This document shows positions 8,436-16,287 of a stretch of DNA of 34,049 nt, piece after piece. The stretch comes from Candidatus Coatesiibacteriota bacterium (GTDB lineage Bacteria > RBG-13-66-14 > B26-G2 > WVWN01 > G020348885): contig CP070755.1 of NCBI GenBank assembly GCA_020348885.1, positions 1,340,040 through 1,374,088 of the forward strand. Direction: 5' to 3'. The notes below the pieces were generated by a model. The model ran no database searches, was not told where the DNA came from, and saw only the letters and a list, made by a program, of their open reading frames with translations. Position numbers and translations under genes: made by a program. Each line of letters begins with the position of its first letter. The stretch's first letter is position 1.

Positions 8436-8542
8436 ACTACTTCCCCCTCGAAAGGGTCGTACAAGAACTCGGGGTTACTATCGTACGCGGCGTTTACGCC
8501 ACTCGTACACAGACCGTCGCCGGGCGCGGCGACGGCAATATC
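8436..8542 (-). promoter_or_regulatory. Intercistronic spacer with two hairpins between A1 and B1
   Basis: This is the longest gap in the operon. One hairpin has arms CCGTCGCC (8514-8521) and GGCGACGG (8528-8535), 8 base pairs around a 6-base loop, just downstream of the A1 stop. A second has arms GTACG (8483-8487) and CGTAC (8504-8508) enclosing GGCG-TTTA-CGCC. Neither is followed by a run of T on the minus strand, so they are unlikely to be strong terminators. They may stabilise or process the mRNA so that A1 is expressed at a different level from the downstream genes (inference). Confidence 0.45.
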
Positions 8543-9736
8543 TTACCGTACTATAAACCACCTCGAAATATCCAACGAGTATCCGGCTACAGTCAAGCCT
8601 AACTGGTCTACGACCGCTAGAACCGCGCCCAATAATATAAATAACAGGATGATAACCTTACCCCAGTCCTGCCCCACGAGGCTTCCCAATAGACGCGGCT
8701 CCCGGGACAGATACGCGGACGCCGCGAAGAGTTCCTCGCCTATCAGTGTATAGTCGCACGCCGCGATGAAGAACGGAAGCTGCGACGGCATCGCCGTACC
8801 GGCTATCTGTATCGCGCCGACCGAATGGCCGGTTTCGGCTAGAATGAGCGATTCGGCGTAGAACGTACCCAAGTAGAAGCAGGCCGCCGGTCGCTCGCGG
8901 ATCATAATCCCGTCGACGCCGGCGACGTAGCCGAACTGGTCGTCGGTCAGGTATCGGATGTTCCCCTGCTTGTACGCGTCCGGGCGCCCGGCCTCCAAGT
9001 AGGACTCCTTTACGACCTCCTGCGCCGTGGACATGACCAGCGACCTTGAACAAGGTACCAACAGGTCGGCGTCGTATTCGGCTACCATCGTCGCTATCCG
9101 CCCGAGTATCGTTACCGAAGCGATGGTCTGGATGTCGTCTATCTCGCCGATACCCGGAACGTAGAGTACGGATTTGCCCATCTCGGTGGCCCGTCCGACG
9201 GCTTCCTGAACGGCTTCGAGACCGCCGATACGCCGGATGAACAGCTTTTTCCCGGCGCGGGCTTGGGTGATGTAATATAGGACTAACGCTGAAAGGATAA
9301 TAGACGCGATTAAAATATTGACACGCCGTAAGTTAAACAGCTGCCAACTCGCGACAACCGGCCCGGCGGCCGCGCTCTCGCCGGTAATACCTCCGGCTAC
9401 GGTCCTAACCTTGTAGTAATACTCGACGCCGTTCGAAACGTTCTCGTCAACGTAAGTATACGCTTCGTTACCCGATACCGCTTCGAATATCTCTTCGAAG
9501 GGGCCTTCAGGCGACTCGCCCCGAAGTAGAACGTACTTGTCGACGTCGAGGGTTTCGTTCGTCTCTCCCGGGGCCGGCTCCCAGTTTATGTTTATAGAAC
9601 CGCCGGAGTCGAATTCCGTATCGCTCGCCGTGAGGTTTTGGGCGAGCACGTCGCTTTGAGCGCCGGCCCCGACCGCGGCGAGCGGCGTGACGAAGAAAAC
9701 TGACACTAATATTATCTTAAGAAAACGGCCGGTCAT
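8543..9736 (-). CDS. FN3-containing membrane protein with conserved cytosolic domain, first copy of module gene A (A1)
   Basis: This 397-residue protein is the first gene of the operon. Order: a signal sequence (about 1-26) without a lipobox cysteine, an FN3-like domain (about 30-128), a membrane segment (about 140-157), a conserved domain (about 165-358) and a C-terminal membrane segment (about 361-385). The conserved domain carries GRATEMGK (181-188), PGIGEIDDIQTIAS (194-207), DQFGYVAGVDGIM (266-278), FYAESLILAETG (292-303), ACDYTLIGEELFAAS (326-340) and GSLVGQDWGK (351-360). The C-terminal half is the best conserved against its paralogue at 1480-2631, while the FN3 domains have diverged. 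The paralogue is lipid-anchored whereas this copy seems to have an ordinary signal. It may belong to the family I recall as DUF6754 (unverified). Function unknown. Confidence 0.88.
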   Translation of the reverse strand: MTGRFLKIILVSVFFVTPLAAVGAGAQSDVLAQNLTASDTEFDSGGSININWEPAPGETNETLDVDKYVLLRGESPEGPFEEIFEAVSGNEAYTYVDENVSNGVEYYYKVRTVAGGITGESAAAGPVVASWQLFNLRRVNILIASIILSALVLYYITQARAGKKLFIRRIGGLEAVQEAVGRATEMGKSVLYVPGIGEIDDIQTIASVTILGRIATMVAEYDADLLVPCSRSLVMSTAQEVVKESYLEAGRPDAYKQGNIRYLTDDQFGYVAGVDGIMIRERPAACFYLGTFYAESLILAETGHSVGAIQIAGTAMPSQLPFFIAACDYTLIGEELFAASAYLSREPRLLGSLVGQDWGKVIILLFILLGAVLAVVDQLGLTVAGYSLDISRWFIVR

Positions 9737-9772
9737 ATCGCGGCTCCGTATTAAAAGAGGCGAAACGGATAT

Positions 9773-9877
9773 ATTATATCGTCCACCCCGCGCTATCCGG
9801 CGGGGCGGCGCTGGGTTCGAATCGGTGGTGCGCTGGATATTTTAACGAAGGTTATCACGCCCAAATACCCGTGTCAA
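9773..9877 (-). promoter_or_regulatory. Putative promoter and leader of the minus-strand membrane operon
   Basis: Read on the minus strand, TTGACA (9872-9877) is a perfect -35 box, separated by 17 bases from a weaker -10, TAACCT (9849-9854). The resulting leader of about 105 bases contains a 6-base-pair hairpin (arms 9786-9791 and 9800-9805, CCCCGC/GCGGGG). A second possible -10, TATAAT (9773-9778), lies closer to the A1 start but has no recognisable -35. Which one is used cannot be told from the sequence. Confidence 0.5.
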
Positions 9878-9946
9878 GGCATAAAAAAAAAGCCGCTATC
9901 GTTCGCTGTAACGGGCGCGTCGGCCGTGTAAGTCGGCCGTTTTACC

Positions 9947-9974
9947 TTGATAGTTACGCCTTTTACGTTATAAT
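9947..9974 (+). promoter_or_regulatory. Sigma70-type promoter for the DUF1385-prfA operon
   Basis: The -35 box TTGATA (9947-9952) and a perfect -10 box TATAAT (9969-9974) are separated by 16 bases, about 55 bases upstream of the predicted start of the DUF1385 gene. A small inverted repeat of CGGCCG (9921-9939) precedes it. It is arranged back to back with the promoter of the membrane operon. Confidence 0.65.
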
Positions 9975-10030
9975 CAGGATCAGGCCGTCGCGGCGGTCTC
10001 GGTGCAACAACGCGGCGGAGCCGAATAGTA

Positions 10031-11008
10031 TTGAACATCGTATCTGTTTTAAAAACTATGGTATCTACTCCCGGATACTTCATCGGCGGACAGGCTGTTA
10101 TAGAAGGCGTTATGTTCCGTTCGCCGTCGGCGTACGCCGTAGCCGTACGGAAACCTGACGGTACGATCGAAGAGAAGAGCGAAATAAAACACTCTATAAC
10201 GAAGCGAGTGCCCTGGAAATGGCCGTTTTTACGGGGTGTAGCCACGCTCTTCGAAACATTGTCGCTTGGCGTTAAAACCCTCGAGTACTCGGCGGAAGTC
10301 GCGGTGCCCGAAGAAGAGCGAGAAAAAGCGCGTAACAAAGGCAAGAATAAAACGGCGTCCCGCTTCCAAATGACCCTAACGATTCTATTCGCTCTGGCGA
10401 TGGGGTTGTTCTTGTTCGTAGGTATCCCTTACCTGGTTACGAGCTTGCTCAAAGGCCCGTTGGGAATAGCTGGCGAAAGCCACGTGCTCTTCCATGTCAT
10501 CGACGGCGCCCTACGGATAACGATGTTCCTGCTCTACCTTATCGTGATATCCGCGATGAAAGACGTAAGGCGGCTTTTCGCGTATCACGGCGCCGAACAC
10601 AAGGTCATTAATACGTACGAACACAACGTCGTCCCAACGCTCGAGTCAACGCGCAAGTTCAGCCGCTTTCACCCGCGCTGTGGGACTTCCTTCATCGTCG
10701 TATTACTAATCGTCTTGATAATCATCCACTCGATAACATTCCTATTCGTACCGGAGAACTTCAGTTATATACTCAAGTTCGTTATCAGGTTGGTCTTATT
10801 GGTACCGATAGCCGGAGTCGCGTACGAACTCATACGCCTAGGAAGCAAACTCCCGGATAACCCGGTCGTCAACTTCTTTCTACTACCCGGCATATTGACC
10901 CAGTTCTTCACGACCCGCGAACCGACCGACGATATGATCGAGGTGTCGCTCACTTCGTTCGACCGGGTGCAAGAGCTGGAAAGCGAAGCGACGTCACGTA
11001 TCGATTAG
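10031..11008 (+). CDS. DUF1385 family membrane protein (YqhQ-like)
   Basis: This 325-residue protein matches the DUF1385/YqhQ family. It begins with the family's YFIGGQAVIEGVMFRSP (residues 16-32), continues with PFLRG, and carries the signature AYHGAEHKVI.TYEH near residue 195 followed by FSRFHPRCGTSF. Hydrophobic segments follow each signature. The function of the family is unknown as far as I know. The TTG start at 10031 has a distant GGCGGAG site; an ATG eight codons downstream (10055) is an alternative. It lies 66 bases upstream of prfA. DUF1385 next to prfA-prmC is an arrangement I recall from Clostridia and relatives. Confidence 0.9.
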   Translation: MNIVSVLKTMVSTPGYFIGGQAVIEGVMFRSPSAYAVAVRKPDGTIEEKSEIKHSITKRVPWKWPFLRGVATLFETLSLGVKTLEYSAEVAVPEEEREKARNKGKNKTASRFQMTLTILFALAMGLFLFVGIPYLVTSLLKGPLGIAGESHVLFHVIDGALRITMFLLYLIVISAMKDVRRLFAYHGAEHKVINTYEHNVVPTLESTRKFSRFHPRCGTSFIVVLLIVLIIIHSITFLFVPENFSYILKFVIRLVLLVPIAGVAYELIRLGSKLPDNPVVNFFLLPGILTQFFTTREPTDDMIEVSLTSFDRVQELESEATSRID

Positions 11009-11074
11009 CGGCGCGCCTTCCGGTTCGCGGGTTGTTGGGCACCCGGCTTTAACTGTTTAAACTATAGTGGAAGT

Positions 11075-12151
11075 ATGAAAGAAATCCTGGAAAGAATAGA
11101 AGCCCTCCGGGGCGAATACGACGAAATCGGTCGCGCTATGTCCGACCCGGCGACGGCGTCGGATCGCCGCCGTATGGCCGAGTTGGGGCGACGCTACAAC
11201 GAACTCGAGGAAATCATATCGGCGGGCGATCGTCTGCGAGCGGTCGTAGAGGAAAAAGAAGGGACGGAACCGCTTCTCCACGACGGCGACCACGAAGTTC
11301 GCGAGATGGCCCGCGAAGAGGTGGAGCGACTCTTGGCGGAAGAAACGCGGCTGGCCGACGAGATACGAGCTTTACTCCTTCCCAAAGACCCGAACGACTC
11401 CCGGAGCGTCATAATGGAGATACGCGCCGGGACCGGCGGCGACGAGTCGGCGTTATTCGCAGCCGACCTGTTCAGAATGTATAACGGGTACGCCGAGTCC
11501 CGCAAGTGGAAGGTGGACGTAATGAACTCGGCGCCCACCGAAATCGGCGGGTTCAAGGAAGTCGTTTTCGGAATAGACGGCGAAGGGGCTTACAGCCGCC
11601 TGAAGTACGAGTCGGGCGTACACCGTGTCCAGCGCGTTCCCGAAACCGAAAGCCAGGGCCGCATACACACTTCCGCGGCTACCGTCGCGGTTTTGCCCGA
11701 GGCCGACGAACTTGAGGTCGAGATAAACGGCGAAGACATAGAGATGGACGTCTTCCGCTCGAGCGGCCCCGGCGGCCAGAGCGTCAATACCACCGACTCC
11801 GCGGTCCGCCTGACACACAAACCTACCGGCATCGTCGTAACGTGTCAGGACGAGCGTTCGCAACACAAAAACCGGGCGAAAGCGATGCGTATCCTCCAGG
11901 CGCGCATACTCCAGATGACGCAGGAGGCCGCCGAAGCGGAACGGGCCGAGGAACGCCGGTCGATGGTAGGCTCCGGCGACCGCAGCGAACGTATCCGGAC
12001 CTACAACTTCCCCCAGGGCCGCATATCGGACCACCGCATCAACCTGACCTTATACAACCTAAAAGACTTCTTGGCGGGCGAGTTGGATGAGGTAATAGAC
12101 GCGCTGGCCGACGCCGAGAGGGAAGAGAGCCTAGCCGCGTCGGGGGTTTAA
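11075..12151 (+). CDS. prfA: Peptide chain release factor 1
   Basis: The protein has 358 residues, the usual length for RF1. It releases the finished protein from the ribosome at UAA and UAG codons. The codon-recognition tripeptide is PET within [17 protein letters not shown] (the PxT form that marks RF1 rather than the SPF of RF2). The peptidyl-tRNA hydrolysis motif GGQ sits in [17 protein letters not shown] near residue 232; its glutamine is the target of the methyltransferase encoded next. The C-terminal [14 protein letters not shown] and DHRI segments are also typical. The stop codon lies 2 bases before the GTG of prmC, so the two are very probably translationally coupled. Confidence 0.97.
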   Translation: MKEILERIEALRGEYDEIGRAMSDPATASDRRRMAELGRRYNELEEIISAGDRLRAVVEEKEGTEPLLHDGDHEVREMAREEVERLLAEETRLADEIRALLLPKDPNDSRSVIMEIRAGTGGDESALFAADLFRMYNGYAESRKWKVDVMNSAPTEIGGFKEVVFGIDGEGAYSRLKYESGVHRVQRVPETESQGRIHTSAATVAVLPEADELEVEINGEDIEMDVFRSSGPGGQSVNTTDSAVRLTHKPTGIVVTCQDERSQHKNRAKAMRILQARILQMTQEAAEAERAEERRSMVGSGDRSERIRTYNFPQGRISDHRINLTLYNLKDFLAGELDEVIDALADAEREESLAASGV

Positions 12152-12153
12152 GC

Positions 12154-13014
12154 GTGACGGTCGGCGAATTTATTGCGGTGGCCGAGAAAACCCTCGCCGA
12201 AGCCGGCGTACAATCCCCCCGAGCCGATGCGGAAACGATGACCGCTGCGATACTGAACGTACGGCGGTCGGATTTGTTTTTACGGTCAGGGGACGAACTA
12301 CCGCGGCCGGAAGCGGAGAAGCTACGCGCCCGGGTAGAACGCCGGGCTGGCCGGGAGCCGCTTCAATTGATTCTCGGCTACGCGCCGTTCCTGGGGCTTG
12401 AAGTCGCTATCGAACCGGGCGTATTCGTCCCGAGGCCCGAGACAGAAGGTTTGGCCGAGCTTTGCGTTGAGCTGGCCGGTGGGATGCCGAACCCTACCCT
12501 AGTCGAAGCTTGCGCGGGGACGGCGGCTTTATCGTTGGCGTTTCTCCGCGAACGCCCGGACGCGGAAGTCCTAGCGGTCGAGCGGGACACGGCGGCTGTC
12601 GCTTGTGCCGCCAGGACCGCAAGACGATACGGTCTCGACTTAAAGTTGGTACGCGGCAACCTGCTAGAGCCGCTGGTCCGCGGCAAGCTGGAAGGGACCG
12701 TTGATATAGTAGTCGCTAACCCGCCGTATATCCGTTCGGGCGATGTCGATTCACTTCCGCCGGAGGTCCGGGACTGGGAGCCGAGGGAGGCGCTGGACGG
12801 CGGGCCCGACGGACTCGACTACTACCCGCCGCTGACCCGGGTGGCCGCTTCGCTCCTCGCGCCCGGCGGTTGGCTCGCGTTCGAGGTGGGGGACGGCGCG
12901 GCAATGGCGGTCGTCGGTATTATCGAACTTTACGGCGGTTTCGAAATGCCGGCGACGGCACGAGATTTAAGTGGCGTAGAACGCTACTTTTACGCGCGAA
13001 AAGGCTCGAACTGA
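12154..13014 (+). CDS. prmC: Release factor glutamine N5-methyltransferase
   Basis: This 286-residue protein is PrmC/HemK, which methylates the GGQ glutamine of release factors using S-adenosylmethionine. It has the N-terminal helical domain (1-75), the linker REPLQLILGYAPFLGL, the family's VPRPETE (92-97) and the catalytic NPPY (189-192). The motif I region is odd: where the family normally has a DxGxGSG-type loop it reads VEACAGTAALSLA (117-129), so the acid and the glycine pattern are changed, although an acidic residue at the end of strand 2 (VERD) remains. Given its place directly after prfA it is probably still functional, but SAM binding should not be assumed. GTG start at 12154. Confidence 0.94.
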   Translation: MTVGEFIAVAEKTLAEAGVQSPRADAETMTAAILNVRRSDLFLRSGDELPRPEAEKLRARVERRAGREPLQLILGYAPFLGLEVAIEPGVFVPRPETEGLAELCVELAGGMPNPTLVEACAGTAALSLAFLRERPDAEVLAVERDTAAVACAARTARRYGLDLKLVRGNLLEPLVRGKLEGTVDIVVANPPYIRSGDVDSLPPEVRDWEPREALDGGPDGLDYYPPLTRVAASLLAPGGWLAFEVGDGAAMAVVGIIELYGGFEMPATARDLSGVERYFYARKGSN

Positions 13015-13029
13015 ACCGGAGGTTAAGCG

Positions 13030-15549
13030 GTGTGCCCGCATAGAGGGTTATCGCTTAGGACCCTGACGCTTACCTTCTTACTATTTTCTACTGCCGCCCT
13101 TCTGGGTTGCGGCGGGGGTTCCGGCCTGGAGAAGATAAACCCCTACACCCAGTTCCGGGGCGTCACCTTCGCCGACGACTTCCGGGTCTGGGCGGTCGGT
13201 TATCTCGAGAAAGTGCCGCGTGACGCCAAGTACGAATCGAGTAATTACATCTTCGACGACGGCCGCGTTCGCCTTTTCGCGGCCCGGGGCGAGACCGAGT
13301 GCTTCCATCTAGTCGTCGGCGCCGACTTCGGCAACCTGGACGACGTGGAAGTCGAGTTCGGCGAGTTTGCGGGGCCGGGCGGCGCGGTTATCCCCGCCGA
13401 AAACGTCTCCCTTTACTTTGAGTACTACGTTACCCTTCAAAACCCCAGCGACGCGTACGGTTGGGCCGGCGAAGTCGCCGACCCCCTCATCCCCCTGTCG
13501 GACGAATTCGACCTGGCGCGAGCGACCTGCCAACCTATCTTTGTACGCATCGAGGTGCCCGAGGACGCGGTGCCCGGGACTTATACGGCCGACGCCGTAG
13601 TATCCGCTAAAGGCGCCGGTTCGCAGACGGTAACCGTCGAGTTGGAGGTTTTTAACTTCACGTTAACGGAACATTTGCCGCCGGTTTTCGCGGTCGTCGA
13701 CCCGCGCATCGTCGGTCCGTGGCATGGTCTGGACCCGCTGAACGACGATACTACAGGCATCGCGAAAGAATACGAGGATTTGCTTGTCTCCCGGGGCGTT
13801 ACGCCGCTTCTATTCTCGTACCCGGGTTTGGCGAACACGAAATCCGCCGCGTCGGCCGCCGGCGAATGGGCCAAGCGGGTGTCGAAAACCGCCGAACGGA
13901 ACGGTTTACCGGCGCTGGTCATACCGCTGAGCGCTTCGGCCGACGGGTCCGCCCCCGAAATCTCCGCCGCTAACGAGGATTACCGACGATTAATGGGAGC
14001 TCTGGAAGCTAAAAACGTCGAGATTCCGCCGGACGTTTACTTGTGGTGTTCCTTCGACGGCGGAAGCGCTCAACCGTTCGTCGACGGAACCGCCGCTAAG
14101 TGGTGGCACGGTCTGGCAGAAGCGTCGGGGACGTGGGAAGGATCGCCAGCGGTTATGGCCGTTGCGTCGCCGCTCCGGGCCGCGACGCCGGCGCTGGAGT
14201 TGAAAGGGGCCGTCAGCGCCTGGGTCGCGCCGCTTCCCGACATAGCTCTGGACCCGGACCGCTTCTACCACCTTCCCGAGAGCGAACACGCTTTCTTAAA
14301 CTTAACATCGGCGGGCGCCGACGTCATCGACGCGCGGGGAGCCGTCGCTGTCCTGACGGCCTGGTACGGTTTCATAGCGGACTGCAAGGGTATGGTGGTA
14401 CCGCCGCCGGACCCGGAGTTGTTCGCGCCTACGAACCCGTGGCTCGACGACCCGATGGTGGCCGACGGGCGGTACTTCGGAAACGGCATGGCCGCCCTAT
14501 TCTACCCGGGCGGGCCGGTGGACAGCAAAGAACCGATATCGTCGCTGCGGTTGGAGCTGCTTCAACAAGCGGCCGAGGAATGGGCGTACCTGAGGATGCT
14601 GGAGGAGAAGCAGGGGCCCGAGTACGTCGTCGAGCGGCTTTACTCGAAGTTGCCCTTGGGAAAACCCATCCGCGGTTTATCGCAGAGGGACATCACGGCG
14701 TCGGAAATATTCGACGTACGTCGATCGGCGGCCGAGGAACTCGCCGGCGGCAAGCGCGTCGGCGCCCCGGTTACTACGTCTGGCGTTGTAACCGACCGCA
14801 AGGGGAAAGCCATCCCCGGGGTTTGGATCGGCGACGCCGAGTTCGGGATGTATACGGACACCACGGGACATTTCGAGTTAAATAACGCCGCGGCGTCCGG
14901 CGGATACCTGACGGTCCTAAGGTCGGGTTACCAATTCGACGAGATACCGGCCGGCGGTTCCGGGGTCCGCGTCGGATTGTACAGGGGGCTCCAGGGCATC
15001 ACGAAGGCGTACGATTTCGAGATGGGGATAAACCCCGCCTATTGGATGACCGGCGAGGAAGAGGACGCCCTGATGGTCGCCGAGGAAAGCGAGTTCGTGT
15101 ACGAGGGCGGCCGGTCGGTCGAGATCGAATTCCCGACCGGGCGCTGGAGCCGGGTCGTCAATCTGTATCCCAAGGAGCGTTCCCTAGACGATTACCACCG
15201 AATCGAAACGGCGATATACAACCCGAACGACTTCGCCGTGGATGTTTACCTTATCCTGCTCGACGATATCGACCTGGATATCGAGGACCAATATCTGCAC
15301 CCGATTTCGCTCAGGCCTAAGAGTTGGACTAATGTCAGCTTGAGGACGCGCGACATCGAGAAGGTCCATCGGTACGAGTTCGGCCGCTCGCCCGGCGGAA
15401 AATATCATATAGTTCGCAGCTACGACCTCGACTTGAGCGACGTCATCGGCTTCGGTATCGGTTGTAACGGTCTTTCCGAATACGGAGCGCCGGAAGGCGG
15501 TTCGTTTAAGATATACCTGGACGACGTCTTTGTCCTGAAGTTTATGTAA
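13030..15549 (+). CDS. Large multidomain lipoprotein, DUF4091/GH123-like
   Basis: This 839-residue protein starts at a GTG and has a lipoprotein signal with lipobox ALLGC (Cys27). Residues about 55-215 resemble the N-terminal beta-sandwich of DUF4091/glycoside hydrolase 123-like proteins (GETECFHLVV, then PIFVRIEVPEDAVPGTYTADA). A TIM-barrel-like middle (about 216-540) ends in the helix RLELLQQAAEEWAYLRMLEE typical of that group. I do not find the Asp-Glu-Pro motif I expect at the active site; the equivalent area near residue 335 reads YLWCSFDGGSAQP, so hydrolase activity is uncertain. Next is a carboxypeptidase-regulatory-like domain (about 580-640, SGVVTDRKGKAIPGV and YTDTTGHFEL). A C-terminal carbohydrate-binding-like beta-sandwich follows (about 657-839), ending in YLDDVFVLKF. 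It is probably a surface protein that binds glycans. It sits between prmC (15-base gap) and rdgB (10-base gap). Confidence 0.82.
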   Translation: MCPHRGLSLRTLTLTFLLFSTAALLGCGGGSGLEKINPYTQFRGVTFADDFRVWAVGYLEKVPRDAKYESSNYIFDDGRVRLFAARGETECFHLVVGADFGNLDDVEVEFGEFAGPGGAVIPAENVSLYFEYYVTLQNPSDAYGWAGEVADPLIPLSDEFDLARATCQPIFVRIEVPEDAVPGTYTADAVVSAKGAGSQTVTVELEVFNFTLTEHLPPVFAVVDPRIVGPWHGLDPLNDDTTGIAKEYEDLLVSRGVTPLLFSYPGLANTKSAASAAGEWAKRVSKTAERNGLPALVIPLSASADGSAPEISAANEDYRRLMGALEAKNVEIPPDVYLWCSFDGGSAQPFVDGTAAKWWHGLAEASGTWEGSPAVMAVASPLRAATPALELKGAVSAWVAPLPDIALDPDRFYHLPESEHAFLNLTSAGADVIDARGAVAVLTAWYGFIADCKGMVVPPPDPELFAPTNPWLDDPMVADGRYFGNGMAALFYPGGPVDSKEPISSLRLELLQQAAEEWAYLRMLEEKQGPEYVVERLYSKLPLGKPIRGLSQRDITASEIFDVRRSAAEELAGGKRVGAPVTTSGVVTDRKGKAIPGVWIGDAEFGMYTDTTGHFELNNAAASGGYLTVLRSGYQFDEIPAGGSGVRVGLYRGLQGITKAYDFEMGINPAYWMTGEEEDALMVAEESEFVYEGGRSVEIEFPTGRWSRVVNLYPKERSLDDYHRIETAIYNPNDFAVDVYLILLDDIDLDIEDQYLHPISLRPKSWTNVSLRTRDIEKVHRYEFGRSPGGKYHIVRSYDLDLSDVIGFGIGCNGLSEYGAPEGGSFKIYLDDVFVLKFM

Positions 15550-15559
15550 CTACTCGACG

Positions 15560-16198
15560 ATGCGAATAATCCTCGCTACGAACAACGAGAACAAAGTAGC
15601 CGAGATCAGTGCGATACTCGACGCGTTCGGGATAACCGTCGAGGGCGCCGCGTCCGCCGGGGGAATGCCGGAAGTAGAGGAGGACGGGGTCACCTTCGCC
15701 GAGAACGCGCTCGCGAAGGCCCGCGCCGGCGCTCGCAACTTCGGTGAACCGGCCTTGGCCGACGACAGCGGTTTGGAGATTCCGGCGCTCGACGGGCGGC
15801 CCGGCGTATACTCGGCCCGTTATGCCGGGCCCAGCTGTTCGTACGCCGACAACAACCGCAAACTTCTGGGCGAAATGACTGACTTGGAGGGGGATAAACG
15901 CCGGGGTCGCTTCGTGTGCTCGGCGGCTCTCGCGTTCCCCGACGGACAGGAGTACGTCGTCGAGGGGGAGCTTTTCGGGACGATAACGACCGAACCGAGG
16001 GGCTCCGGCGGTTTCGGTTACGACCCGGTTTTCGTGCCAGACGGCCGCGGCCGGACCCTCGCCGAGATGAACTCCGAAGAGAAAAACGATATTAGCCACC
16101 GGCGCCGGGCCTTCGAGAAAATGGCCGGCGTACTGCGGAATCTGGCCGCGAGCGGCGCGATCGAATCGCTGGCGGAGGGCGAAAAACCGCCTGTTTAA
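15560..16198 (+). CDS. rdgB: dITP/XTP pyrophosphatase, RdgB/HAM1 family
   Basis: This 212-residue protein hydrolyses non-canonical purine triphosphates (ITP, dITP, XTP) to monophosphates and so keeps them out of nucleic acids. The family pattern is clear: ATNNENKVAEI at the N-terminus, TFAENALAKARA, then ADDSGLEIPALDGRPGVYSARYAG with the metal-binding Asp residues, later GSGGFGYDPVFVPDG and the C-terminal ISHRRRAF. Length is normal. There is no strong ribosome binding site before the ATG; translation may depend on coupling to the lipoprotein gene 10 bases upstream. Confidence 0.96.
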   Translation: MRIILATNNENKVAEISAILDAFGITVEGAASAGGMPEVEEDGVTFAENALAKARAGARNFGEPALADDSGLEIPALDGRPGVYSARYAGPSCSYADNNRKLLGEMTDLEGDKRRGRFVCSAALAFPDGQEYVVEGELFGTITTEPRGSGGFGYDPVFVPDGRGRTLAEMNSEEKNDISHRRRAFEKMAGVLRNLAASGAIESLAEGEKPPV

Positions 16199-16236
16199 AG
16201 CGGTGATTGAACCGCCGCTACGAGCGGTGATTGAAC
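16199..16236 (+). repeat. Pair of 14-base direct repeats
   Basis: AGCGGTGATTGAAC occurs exactly at 16199-16212 and 16223-16236, a 24-base period, in the 89-base gap before the nucleotidyltransferase gene. Only two copies exist. A TACAAT (16239-16244) follows directly, so the repeat could be an operator beside a promoter, or a chance small duplication. Confidence 0.5.
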
Positions 16237-16287
16237 GGTACAATATAGAGCCGCGGCTTTATTCGGGGCGAACTTGTAGGAGGATCT

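Noticed and set aside
9813-9824. GGTTCGAATC, like the T-loop of a tRNA
   Set aside because: The bases on either side do not pair as a T-stem on either strand, and no acceptor, D or anticodon arm can be built around it.
9921-9944. CGGCCG hairpin followed by TTTT as a terminator
   Set aside because: No plus-strand gene lies upstream to be terminated, and the repeat is short and self-complementary; it could be an operator, but nothing supports that further.
16199-16236. Start of a CRISPR or tandem array
   Set aside because: Only two short copies, 10 bases apart, with no further units and no cas genes.
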